Below, in pieces: positions 12,172 to 22,807 of a stretch of DNA of 64,000 bases. Location of the stretch: the NCBI GenBank assembly GCA_030280995.1, contig JASXTE010000008.1, forward strand, positions 23,495,193-23,559,192, written 5' to 3'. The notes beneath the pieces were generated by a model. That model ran no database searches. It saw only the letters and a program-made list of their open reading frames with translations, and was not told the DNA's origin. The DNA comes from Hemileia vastatrix. Taxonomy: Eukaryota > Basidiomycota > Pucciniomycetes > Pucciniales > Zaghouaniaceae. Both the position numbers and the translations under genes were made by a program. The first letter of the stretch is position 1, and each line of letters opens with the position of its first letter.

Positions 12172-13350
12172 TGTCAGTGTGTGCTACTATATAAGTATGA
12201 TTTAATAGTAAATATTAATGGTCCAACTACTTATTGATAAATTATTTAGTGATTAAGCCTCAGGGGAAAACTAATAGAGTATTTATTCTCAATTAAACTC
12301 CCAATACTTAGATTTTTATGCTTGCTAGTGGTGGAAATAGATCAATAAAATATAGTTATAGCTTATATAAAGATAATGTCAATTTATAAATGCTTTATAA
12401 TATATTTATATATAATAATAACTGTTTTATAATGTTTATTTGAAGTGTAGTAAGTTAGTGATGTCCAATAACCCTTCAAATCCTCCCTTACTTATACCAA
12501 AATCCACTGGAGTGCACAGACCTTCAATCCAGATGATGTCACTGCTATCCCTAGAAATTACAGCACTGTGAGGGCCCATAACCTCCCCATGTCTTCCACT
12601 TCAAGTAGTTTCAACACCAAGACCTCCAGTAAGGACCAGCCCTCCATCACAATTAATGATACCACAGACTCATACCATAAAAAGAATAAACAGATAAAAG
12701 TGGATACCATAAAGAAACAGGTAAAATAACTCATCCAAAGAGTATATAATGAAGCCCAAAACATATAAAGGAGTAATATTAACTGTCCAAGCCTCCAATA
12801 ACATCCCAAGCATCCATATTAACCCAGTAATCATATCACAACCCATAAATCCGTGAAAATCCATCCAAGGAAGCAAATTAAGTTGTCCAAACTGGATATA
12901 TGCGCCTGAAATAGGTGTATATGCTTTTTTATCTGTTGTGAGTCCACTGGATATGTCCATATGACCTAAAATAAGCAGAAAAATAAAGTTTATAGGCTAT
13001 TAAGAGGTTAAAACCCACTTATAGACCTAAATATACATAATATTACTACATATTTCACTGAATATGAGGTTTATGTATACATATAAGCTTATGTATTTCT
13101 ATAATTACTTAATATCACTTAAGATAAGTATATTATGACTCCATTAACACCTTAATAATTATTACTAGGCTATGGATAAGCTATTTAAACTACTATAAGT
13201 CATATAATAGTGTAATAATTATATATATATGTATTATAACCATATATATAAGTATTTTAAACTTATTTTAAAGTTATAAGCTTAATTTAATTAATGTTAT
13301 CTTATTTTAAGCATAAGAGTGACTCAGTCCTGGAGATACCTAGGCTGACA
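12172..13350 (-). mobile_element. Solo LTR C1 (minus orientation), 5-bp TSD GCTAG
   Basis: On the minus strand it starts TGTCAGCCTAGGTATC and ends ACTGACA. The 5 bases on each side are identical (GCTAG at 12167-12171 and 13351-13355), as expected for integrase-made target duplication. It is 1179 bp long and collinear with C2 (14073-15249) and the truncated C3 (56770-57645). No internal region remains, so it is a recombination-derived solo LTR sitting inside the right side of the large TIR element. Confidence 0.92.
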
Positions 13351-13395
13351 GCTAGTGTGTTTTGGAAATCGGCATTTAATTAAGTGTGGATTTGC

Positions 13396-13425
13396 AAGTG
13401 TAGATTTTCCAGAACTGACACCCCC
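13396..13425 (-). repeat. Right 30-bp terminal inverted repeat
   Basis: Exact reverse complement of 1064-1093, followed by TA. It is separated from the rest of the element's right side by the solo LTR that ends at 13350. Confidence 0.8.
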
Positions 13426-13429
13426 TATT

Positions 13430-13798
13430 CATAATTTTCAGAATATTTAGTATTGTTTGATTTTTTTAGATTTTTTTTGGCTTTTAAATAATTTTTATGA
13501 ATTTTTAGGAATTTAATAGCACTTCATTTAGGTTTTTTAAACTATTTTGAAATTTAGGAATTTTTTTGAGCTCATTGCATTTGTTATCAACTTTTTTTGA
13601 AGTTTTTTAAAGATTTCCAAATATTTTAGATTTTTTTTGTATTTTTTGACTTTTATTTGTATTTTTCTGAATTTTTTTGAGATTTTCTGAATTTTTTTGG
13701 TGTTTTTTAAATTTTTTTAAATTTTTTCACATTTTTATTGATGTTTCTTTTGATGTTTTTGGTTTTTTTGAATTATTTTTGAATTTTTTCTCACTGTT
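13430..13798 (+). repeat. T-rich foldback arm (left)
   Basis: GAATTTTTTT-type low-complexity sequence, including TTTTTGAATTATTTTTGAA. It is approximately mirrored by an A-rich, reverse-complementary stretch at 15490-15720, so together they flank the MITE/C2 block like foldback arms. No gene. Confidence 0.45.
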
Positions 13799-15274
13799 TT
13801 AATGCTTGAATTGAACTTGAAGTCATATTCCAAAAAAGACACCACATATTTTCAAGCACATTACTTCAATTGTGATTGAAGTCACATTCCAATAAGATGG
13901 AGCGTCTTTTCAAGCACAAGGCTGGAATCCAATTCCTCAGTGCAAGTTGTTAGACGGGCCACAAGAAATATTATTCTGTGTAAATTTGTGGTCCATCTGG
14001 AAACTTGCACTAAAGGAATTGGAATCAAGCCAGGTACTTGAAAAGACACTGCATCTTTTTGGAATGTGACTTTGTCAGTATAGTCTAGTATATAAGTATG
14101 ATTTAATAGTGTTATTTTATGGTCCTACTACTTATTGATAAATTATTTAGTGATTAAACCTCATGGGAAGACTATTAGAATAGTTATACTCAAATAAAAC
14201 TCACAATACTTGGATTTAAATGTGTGCTAGTGGTGGAAAATAGAAGAATAAAATATAGTTATAGCTTTTATAAAGATAATATCAATTTATAAGGGCTTTA
14301 TAATATATTTCTGAATGCTAATAATTGTATTGTAGTGGTTGTTTGAATTGTAGTAATTGAATGATGATAATAAACCGTCAAAATCCCTCCTTACTTATAC
14401 CCAAATCCACTGGAGTGCACAGACCTTCAATCCAGATGATGTCACTGCTATCCCCGGCAATTACAGCACTGTGAGGGCCCATCACCTCCCCATGGCGTCC
14501 ACTTCAAGCAGTTTCAACACCCAGACCTCCAGTAAGGACCCTCCATCACTATTAATAATAACACAGATCCATACCATAAATAGAAAACCCAGATAAAAGC
14601 GGATACCATAAAGAAACAGGTAAAATAAATAATCAAAAAGAGATTTAATGAAACTAAAAGCATATAAAGGAAACAAATAAAATGTCCAAGCCCCCAATAA
14701 CATCCCCAAGCATCCACATTAACCCAGAAACATCCTTCCAACCCATAAATCCGTGAATAACCATCCAAGGAAGTAATTTTAGTTGTCCAAACTGGGTGTA
14801 TGTGCCTGATATAGGTGTCTATGCTTCTGTAGGCGTTGTGAGTCCACTGATTTCGTCCATATGACCTAAAATAAGCAGAAAAACAAAGGTTATAGGCTAT
14901 TAAGGGGCTAAAATCCACATATATACCTAAATATACATAATATACTGCATATTTCACTGAATATGATATTTATGTATACATATAAGCTTATGTATGTCAA
15001 TAATTACTTCATATCACTTAAGATAAGTATATTATGACTCCATTAACACCTTAATAAATATTATTAGGCCATGGATAAGCTATTTAAACTATTATAAGTT
15101 ATATAATAGAATAATAATTATATATATATATAATAAAATAATATATATTATTATTTTAACCTTATTTTTAAGATATAAGCTTAATCTACTTAAGTTTATC
15201 TTATTTTAAGCATAAGAAATACTCAGTCCTAAGGATATTTAGGCTGACAGACTTGATTCCTATTCAAGCATTAA
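13799..15274. mobile_element. MITE with long imperfect TIRs, interrupted by solo LTR C2
   Basis: The left end (TTAATGCTTGAATTGAACTT, then AAGTCATATTCC, TTTTCAAGCAC, GGAATCCAATTCC, GTGCAAGTT) is repeated as a reverse complement on the right, ending at ...TTCAAGCATTAA near 15274. Removing the solo LTR and one copy of its target duplication leaves about 294 bp with TIRs of roughly 100 bp or more. No coding capacity. The arms diverge by tens of differences, so it is an old copy. Confidence 0.75.
14073..15249 (-). mobile_element. Solo LTR C2 (minus orientation), 5-bp TSD GACTT
   Basis: It begins TGTCAGCCTAAATATCC on the minus strand and ends ACTGACA. GACTT flanks both sides (14068-14072 and 15250-15254). 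It is 1177 bp, collinear with C1. A conserved, less AT-rich block at 14395-14530 contains GTGACATCATCTGG and GGTATAAGTAAGG and may be the promoter core of the family. It is inserted in a MITE arm. Confidence 0.92.
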
Positions 15275-15489
15275 GACAATCAAAAAAATCAAACCATCAC
15301 CGCAAAAAATCAAGTGGCACCTGCTAGAAGGTGCCCATCCATATATTCAGTTTTGACTTAAGAGTAAATTTGATTTTATGTTGCCCAAGCTAATGTTCCC
15401 ATTTTTCTGTGCACAGTCTTTCCAGAAGAATTAAAGATGAGCTGAAATTGAGTCAAGTCAAAGATAAGGACTTGAACCTGCTATCAGGC

Positions 15490-15720
15490 GCCCATTTTTT
15501 TTTCTGGTGAATGCCAAAAAAAACATTAGGACCAAAAAATTCCCCAAAAAATTGAAAAAATTTCACAAAAAATTCAAAAAAATTCATGAGATCACAAAAC
15601 CATTCAAAAGACATCAAAAATCTTATTTTTTTAGAAAAAAATTCCTAAAAATTTAACTAAATTATAAAATTTATAAAAATTGTCTAAACATTAATAATAA
15701 TTTTTTTAAAGAAAAAGTTA
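15490..15720 (-). repeat. A-rich foldback arm (right)
   Basis: Approximate reverse complement of the T-rich stretch at 13430-13798 (for example TTCAAAAAAATTCATGAG against a matching T-rich series). Low complexity limits confidence in true homology. Confidence 0.35.
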
Positions 15721-16564
15721 CACCAAAAGAAGGCACACAGCATCAATTTTTTTAAGACATGAAATTTTGAAGAATGATAAAAAATTTATTGAATCTATAG
15801 GTTATAGAAACATTTGCTCCAAAATATCTTCCTAAAATAATTATTATTGAATAGTGTGCAAGTATGTTCTTCATAAATTAAAAATGAAAAAATTTATGAT
15901 TATGGGGTATCATGGGAAGGAAAAAGCAACAATTAGTGCTAAATATGACAAAAAAAATTTATTTTATGAACACATCAAGATAGTCAAAACTTTAGGAAGG
16001 ATGTAAGTTTCTTTTGATAAAAATTGGAATTTTTTAATAAGACTAAGTTGGAACATTATCAGCCCTTTCTTAGCCCCCAGTTGGGCCTAGTGGGGGCCCC
16101 AGGGGGTGAAAAAGGGGTAATAAAAAATTTACACAGGATTAAAAAGGGTCAAAATGTAAGTATTTATGGAGCTAGACAAAAATCATCCTTTTTTTCTGTT
16201 TTTATTTTTATCTTATTTCATTTTTATTTAAAAGAAATGCTTTTGTAAAATTTTAATCTGCATTGTTTAAAATCACACTTTCATAAACAAAACATGTTTT
16301 TGATTATTCATTGTGACTTTGTAATAGGGTAACATAATATATTTCATAAAAAAATATTTCTAGAATGTCAAAAGAATGGAAAAAATTAATTTGAGAATTT
16401 AAAAATATTTATAATTTCATTTAAATCTATTAGTATTTAAATTATTTAATTCAATCATATTAAGTTTATGTCTTCAACTTCTGGTACTTGATGGATATAA
16501 ATCTTTCCAATTTACATGGGATAAATGGATTTCATTAGATAATGTAAAATCTTAATGCTATGGT
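15721..16564. other. AT-rich non-coding stretch with a small GC-rich patch
   Basis: No gene supportable. At 16060-16125 a short GC-rich patch (TTGGGCCTAGTGGGGGCCCC and flanks) stands out from the AT-rich surroundings. The 74-codon frame across it has no motif and I do not call it a gene. Confidence 0.5.
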
Positions 16565-17150
16565 TGTCAGCCAGGATACTAGACTTATACAGTAAATAAT
16601 TAATTTTTTACTAGAGTAGAGATACACCTTTACCTCTCAATTAATTAGTTATACTTACTTTATAAAATACTTATACAATCTTAACTAATTAATAAGTAAA
16701 AATGAGTAAAGATATAATTTTATTGTTTCCTCATATTTTTTATTTTTTGACAGCATCCTCATTACAGCTGAAAAGAAAACTAAAAATATTAAATATTAAA
16801 TCAAATATTTTTATTTTTACTTTGACATTTACAGAAATATAAAATAAATCAAATATAATGGACATATACAGATAAATACTGTATATGGGTACATTCTTTA
16901 TAGAACAACTTTAAATATTTGAAATGTCTAATTGTGGAATTGTTCTTTCTCTGATACTCATGTATATAGAATTTTGATTCTGTATTTTCTCTCCTTTTTT
17001 CCTATATAAGGCCTCTCAATCTGGCTGTTGTCTTTCATTCCATTCTTGCTTTACAAATTTATTATATATAAACAAATCACATCTATTACTACTGGTACTA
17101 CCTTAGTATTTACATCTTTGTACTTCTAAGATTTTAAAGTAATAATAATA
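16565..17150 (+). mobile_element. Partial LTR of the F family (plus orientation)
   Basis: It starts TGTCAGCCAGGATACTAGAC and matches the start of the F 5' LTR (reverse complement of 31840-32661) through TTTACT, then the TATATAAGGCCTCTC promoter-like region. Similarity fades near 17150 and I see no clear 3' terminus. It is probably a truncated solo LTR. Confidence 0.65.
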
Positions 17151-17558
17151 ATAATTCCTTAGCTTTTCATTGAGTATTAAAATATAAAAGAAAAAAAATA
17201 TGTGCCTCTTTTGAAATCTTGAGTTTTCCTCACCTTTAATTGCCCTTGGAACGCCTTAAAATCTTCTAGACCAAAAGCACCCTTTGAAAATGGTGCTGAA
17301 AGGAAACCAAAATTTAATTGAAAATATTTTTGAATAAGGGTTTGTTATTATTCAGACTGAATGAAGTAGCACTTTCGATTTCACCTCTGGAAGATCATTT
17401 TTTCATGTTAATTGAGGATGAATTTTTTTTCATTCCGAAAAAATACACTGGCATATAGATTTCAGATATGAAAATGTATTCAAATTTATTAATATTATTT
17501 TCTTTTTATAAATTATTTAAACTTACTTTTCAATATGAGAAAAAAAATTGGCACCTAC
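17151..17558. other. Intervening AT-rich sequence, no gene seen
   Basis: No open frame with recognisable content. A short (AAT)n run lies at its left end. Confidence 0.5.
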
Positions 17559-17819
17559 CACTACGCAATATAGGGGGTGGACTTGCTAGCAAGTCCTCAA
17601 CCTGAACTAAGATGGAACTCAGATGGAACTCAGACTGAACTCATACTGAACCCATACTGAACTCTACTTGAACACCCACCGAAAACTATTCTTCTGAGTG
17701 GTGTTCATTCCTGATTGTATGGTTCTTTTATCAATAGCTCAATGTGTATTCAATCTGTGGTGAATTTGGGTCCAAGGTTGCGGACTTGCTAGCAAGTCCA
17801 CCTCCCATATTGTGTGGTG
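17559..17819 (+). mobile_element. 261-bp MITE copy 1 with palindromic TIR
   Basis: The ends are inverted repeats of about 37 bp beginning CAC(T/C)AC(G/A)CAATAT and containing the perfect 14-bp palindrome ACTTGCTAGCAAGT in each end. A second copy of identical length (20022-20282) lies in the opposite orientation. The interior carries short repeats of CTGAACTCA/TGGAACTCA. No coding capacity, so mobilisation would need a transposase from elsewhere. Confidence 0.85.
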
Positions 17820-18889
17820 TGCTAGAAGGTCCATATTACTTTCTGAAGTATAGAAGTTTAGTTGGGGGAGGCACCTTCTAGAATGGGAGATAACTTATTT
17901 TAGATTAATATTGTTATATATACAGAAAATTTCATCTCAATTATGTTATTCATTAAAAAAAATTCATGTGTGTGAAAAATACTTTTAAAAATTTTACCTG
18001 ACTTTGTTCTTCAGTAATGTAAATTTGATTGGTGTTATAAATATGGGGCGGATTTCTTTCCTTTGAAATTTCAAATTTGCAGAACCTATATTAATTTCAA
18101 TGGATGTGCAACTTATAGACATATTTTTATGGAATATTAAATTAATTAGTCTCAAATATTATAAATTTTAATGGTTTAGTGAAAACACATCTCTCTATGC
18201 ACATCTCTACTAGCTTCAATAATATAAAAATTATAGATCCTAGACCAAATTTTGATGTTTTAAGGGTTTATTAAAATTATAAAATATATTGCTATAATTA
18301 TTTGGTAAATTTCAAATTCCTCACAAATTGCAGAACTGATTTTTGGCTGTATAGGTTTTTGAAAATCAGCCTGACTTTTAATCAAATCTGTTCTTCTTCT
18401 TTAAGAAAATTAAGAACATTTCTACTGATAAATATATATTTATAAATCATGCTTTACCATTTTGATATGTTTATTCAAATTTATTTTTCCAATGAGTATT
18501 TATCAATATTCAAAGATTAAAAGCAGAGTAGCTTATGATTGAAAATGATATTAGTGAGGAGGATTATTAAATGTAAATTTGTTTTGAAAATCTGATTAGC
18601 CATTCAAACAAGAAATTATTTACACCTGTGGAATTAGGAAAAAATACTATTTTAAATTTTCCAAGGTTTTTGGTTTAAATGAGATATTTGGATGTTGCAA
18701 AGTGCTTACCATTTAAAATCTATGTTGAATGAGCTACTGATTTATCAGACTTCCAAATTATTTAAAATCACTTTTGGAACTTTTACCTGTATAAAGCTCA
18801 AATACTAAAAATATGGTTCCTTGCAGGTTACTTTATAGATTACTCTATTATTTCTCAAAAAGGACTTGCCTACCAGTCATCTTTTCTTT
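17820..18889. other. AT-rich sequence, no gene seen
   Basis: At 17821-17880 there is another small CTAG-centred inverted pair (TGCTAGAAGGTCCAT and GGCACCTTCTAGAATGG). Otherwise no supportable feature. The minus-strand F pol relic begins just to the right. Confidence 0.5.
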
Positions 18890-19853
18890 CATCCTGTGTA
18901 TGGTGTTTAATTCTCTGTAATATCCACCTAGTCTTGCCTTATCTCTTCCATAAGATATAATTAAAGGTGAAATTACACAATATTAAGGGGTAAAATCCAC
19001 TTTTTCAATGATATTGATATTTAAAAGTGTTAATATATTATCCTCTATATCTTTCTTTTTGTAGGAGAAGCAGAATAAGGCCTCTTTTTCAAACTAGGAG
19101 GAATATCATCCAATTCACAAGTTAACTGTAGTTTCATTTCATGATTGACAACTAATCCTAACTCATTTTTACCATGTGCAAAAGACATTGTAAGAGTTTA
19201 AAAAGATTATAACTTCTTGTTTTCTTTTTCATTCAGCTTTTCACCAAAAAATGCTTTCAAAATTTCCTAATCAAGATGATTCATTTCTTCAGAAATTCTT
19301 CCCTTCAATTGAAATACATTATTACAAGTAATATTTGAGAAAACATTTGGTGAAGATAAAATTATTTTAAACTTTCTTTTACCATTATTTCTCATTGTGA
19401 ACCATTGATTAGATGGCTATAATTTTATTCCAAATTTTGTTAGAATGTCATTTCCCATTATAAACCAATCACTTAAATTATTATTCTTCATAAAAATAAA
19501 AGTTTAAACTGCTCTTACATAACCATGTGTATTTTTAAAGAAAACTGAAGTAGAATATTTTCATAAAGGTTTCAATACTGATACATATCCTCTCCTATTT
19601 TCTTAAGACACAGTTTCTAGTTTGAACTCATAGTCATTATTTATTTTATTTAAAGCTGCTAAATATAAAATTCTTCCTCAAGGTCCTGAATCTTGTATAA
19701 CCTCTTTATTTTCTCCATTTATTAAAACAGTAATTTTCATTGGTGTAATGACTATAGAATCTTTTTTGATATCAGTTATTATTTTTTTCATCTTCAAAAT
19801 TAGGCAATATTCCTTCCACCATAGGTAAATTCTTATCTACATATTAGAGTGTA

Positions 19854-20311
19854 TCAAAGTTAAAAATTTGTAATTATTTAAAAGGCATTTTATAACACAA
19901 AAAGATAGCCACAAACTTGAGATTAATTCTCAGTAGAAAAGTGTTTTTGGGGGCACAATATGGCATATTTAAAAAAATATTCATTGTTGATTTGGAGGAG
20001 AAAAGAGGTATTTTGAAATGGCACTGTGCAATATGGGGGGCGTACTTGTTAGCAAGTTTGCAACCTTGAACTCAAATTCATCACAGATTGAACACACATT
20101 GAGCTATTTACAAAGGAACCATACAATCAGGGATGAACACCATTCAGAAGAACAGTTTTAGGTGGGTGTTCAAGTAGAGTTCAGTATGAGTTCAGTATGA
20201 GTTCTGTCTGAGTTCCATCTGAGTTCTGTCTGAGTTCAGGTTGGGGACTTGCTAGCAAGTCCACCCCTAATATTGCATAGTGTGGAAGATTTCTAACTTT
20301 GATACCCCCTA
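19854..20311. mobile_element. Small TIR element inserted in F pol (TAGGGGGTATCA-type end)
   Basis: The left end TAGAGTGTATCAAAGTTA and right end (reverse complement TAGGGGGTATCAAAGTTAG) are inverted repeats of about 25 bp. It lies inside the F relic, and F protein similarity resumes on both sides. It contains MITE copy 2 at its right edge. The end resembles that of the 12-kb element at 1064. Non-coding. Confidence 0.6.
20022..20282 (-). mobile_element. 261-bp MITE copy 2 (opposite orientation)
   Basis: Same length and TIRs as 17559-17819, inverted. The right-hand TIR keeps the perfect ACTTGCTAGCAAGT palindrome. The left has one change (ACTTGTTAGCAAGT). The interior matches copy 1 read on the minus strand (for example the CTGATTGTATGG segment). 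Confidence 0.85.
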
Positions 20312-22483
20312 TTGTATATCATTTTCAAATACAAAGATGTCATTTTATTTCTCATAAGAAATATCACTTTTCACATCTGATGATTCATTAGAATCTTCAG
20401 ATTCTTCAGGCTCACTTTGTTCCACAAAATTTATTTTTTGTCACAAACATGGCCTTTCTTCCTTTTCTTTCCACATTTTACACAAGTATTTTTTGCATAT
20501 TTCTTTGAAGCAATTGGAGCAGACACTTTTAAAATCTTATCATGAGTTTTATGTCCAGATTTTTGATTCTCATTTTTTTGCTGATAATTTTGTACACTTT
20601 CTCTTGGTTCATATCTATGATTTAATAAACATCATTACAGATATTAATAAAAGAAGAAGTGTTATAAGTATTTTCAGATCTGTATACTACTAAATCTCTT
20701 AATGAGTTTGATGGTTTAAAATTAAAATTCTTTCTTTCTATAAATCAAAATCCATTTTTAGATCCATGGCTTTCAAAATTTTTGTTACTTTCATTAAAAA
20801 GACTATGGGTTTTTCAGAAGAGTTTGAGTAATACTTACTTTCCTCATACAACTTTAATTGTGCTAATCTGAATGTTGAACCACCAAACTGTTTTTCAATT
20901 AAGTGTTTCCATTCCTCCCATGAGTAGTCTTTTTCATCCATAAGAACAGATTTATACCACATCAAATAAACTTCACTAAATAAAGAAATTAATTTTGAAG
21001 TAATTTCTTCATGTTGTAATTTGTATGATGATTTTAAATTATCAATTCTCTGGATGAAATTTTTCCAGTTTGAAGAAGAATCACCATCAAAAGTAGGATA
21101 TTGATTTAACTTTGGCCAATTCTTTTGATGATTATTAAAATCAGGTTTTTTAATAAATTTTTCATTATTTAACTACTCCTAGATTTTTTCAATATATCCA
21201 CTTAATTCTTCTTTAAAATAATTTAGAGAATGTTCCTCTTAAAATGTTTTATCTGAAACATTATCAAATGGCAATTCTTTTTCTTTTCCTTCTGAAGATT
21301 TCATTTGGATATAATCAATATTCCCTTTATATAATTTATAAGATGAATTTATGTTGTTTTCTTCTAATCTCAATATTTTATTTCTCAATAATGAAATTTC
21401 AGATAATGTTTCATTTATATTATGAATTGATAAAATGTTTCTCTGTTCATTTACTAATAATTTTTAAGAGATAGAAGCTATTTGGTATTTCAAAGTACTT
21501 ATTTCTTTGTTCATATTAAAAAATTTATCTTTTAAAGATTGGTTTTCATTTTTAAAATTTATAAACTGGTTATTCATATTCTCAATAACTATTTTTATCT
21601 ATTGATGGGCCTTATCTCTTAATATTTTAATAACATTATCAGTTATTTCAACACTTAATTGATGAGAAATTTCCAATTTATTTAATCTCTTATCAAATTC
21701 ATGAATTAAATTATTTATTCTAAGGTCTATTATCCAACTTAAATTTTTAACTGATTATTTTAAAGTTTTGTATAAGCATCATTAATAAATTTAGATATTT
21801 CCTCAGGGCCCTTAACATCAATACTAGTGTCTTCATTTTATAATAAAGCTACATTATTATTAAAAGATAAAGAAAATCCATCATCAAAAGTAGTTACAAC
21901 TGGAGCTTCTGATGATTGTCTATCATATTTAATTGTTTCATCACCAAGCCACTCTCAACTTTATAGAATTTATCAGTATTGATATCTGTCAATTTATTTG
22001 GTGGAGTACTTATCAAAGTGTTAGAGGAATACTGCTTTTTTGTTTTTTCTTTCATTTTTAGGGATGAGGATGGCTCACTTGTTGTTGAGGAGGCCTTGAA
22101 GGACCTGGTTGAGGAGCCTGGTTTACCTGGCTTTGATTTTGGATTATGTCCCAATTTGTATTTATCCATTGCCATTCCTACTTTTCCACTGTTATCATGT
22201 CTGATGGTGGGGAATCTCCTTTATGAGTAGAGGGATTCGATGGGCTACTTAGAACTTTATCTTTCTTATTTAAATATATCTCCTATTGGCTCATTATTTT
22301 CATAACTTTTCTTCATAAATATCCAGCCTTTCTTTCAATTTTTTCCACTTTTGCTTGTGGTTGTTCACTACTGAGCAGAGGTTGCTGATCTTTTCATGAT
22401 CTGTCTTTTTTTTTGATCTTCAAACCTGGTGGAAGTTTTTCTACTATCCTTGGGGATTTTTTTTTCTCTGAGAGTTTGGCCTC

Positions 22484-22559
22484 CTGCATGACCTTTTCCT
22501 ATGTTATAATTTCTTTGAGTAATATTCTTAAAATCAGAAATACTAGCTCTTGAACTTAC
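22484..22559 (-). other. Putative 76-nt intron 1 of element F
   Basis: Minus strand: donor GTAAGT directly after codon 8 of the F start exon, a TTATAACAT branch-like site, and acceptor ATGCAG. Splicing in phase 0 shifts into a frame encoding KLPPGLKIKKK, followed (after an indel in a poly-A run) by ISNL and a coiled coil. These match the overlapping-frame protein of A and B. Confidence 0.7.
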
Positions 22560-22807
22560 AACACTTTCCTTGTCTGCATCCATTTTACAGATAGTAAGAT
22601 TGAATTATCAAAAAAAATATTATATCTAAAAAAATATTATTTTAGTTTAAAATATAATTTTTAAATTATAAAATATTTACTCACAAAATAATTTAATTAA
22701 TTATTTTATTTTTAGTAATTATAAATAATTATATTTCAGTGTTATTTCTAACTGTCAGGTTTAGTTCAAGTACAGAGATGTGAATAGCTTAATTAGTCAG
22801 TTGTCTA

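Larger units (their letters stand above)
1064..13425. mobile_element. Very large non-coding TIR element (putative non-autonomous DNA transposon)
   Basis: The first 30 bases (GGGGGTGTCAGTTCTGG, then AAAATCTACACTT) recur as an exact reverse complement at 13396-13425. TA flanks both ends (left ...TTA, right TATTC), as expected for a 2-bp TA target duplication. Inside I find no transposase-like reading frame, only repeats: a 300-bp tandem array, two long inverted arms, a minisatellite and one nested solo LTR. Without that LTR the element is about 11.2 kb. The ends, seen directly, support one unit. That it moved as one unit, powered by a Tc1/mariner-like or other TA-targeting transposase, is inference. 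A second element at 19854-20311 shares the TAGGGGGTRTCA end. Confidence 0.55.
18890..22583 (-). pseudogene. Ty3/chromovirus gag-pol relic (element F)
   Basis: Read from right to left. A start codon at 22583 begins MDADKESV. After an apparent intron come the overlapping-frame coiled-coil and WQW segments, then a gag N-terminal region at 22175-21894. The capsid block follows at 20965-20738 (LMWYKSVLMDEKDYSWEEW, EKQFGGSTFRLAQ, IVFLMKVTKILKAMD), close to element A. Next are zinc-knuckle and protease remnants near 20490-19400. DDIPPSLKKRPYSASPTKRK lies near 19100-19030, and early RT (VISP, ISYGRDKARLGGYYRELNT) near 18950-18900. Many stops and frameshifts show it is dead. It is interrupted by a TIR element (19854-20311), and the catalytic RT, RNase H and integrase are missing to the left. 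Confidence 0.85.

Noticed and set aside
16024..16248. 74-codon frame across the GC-rich patch
   Set aside because: The protein is low complexity and nothing around it suggests expression.
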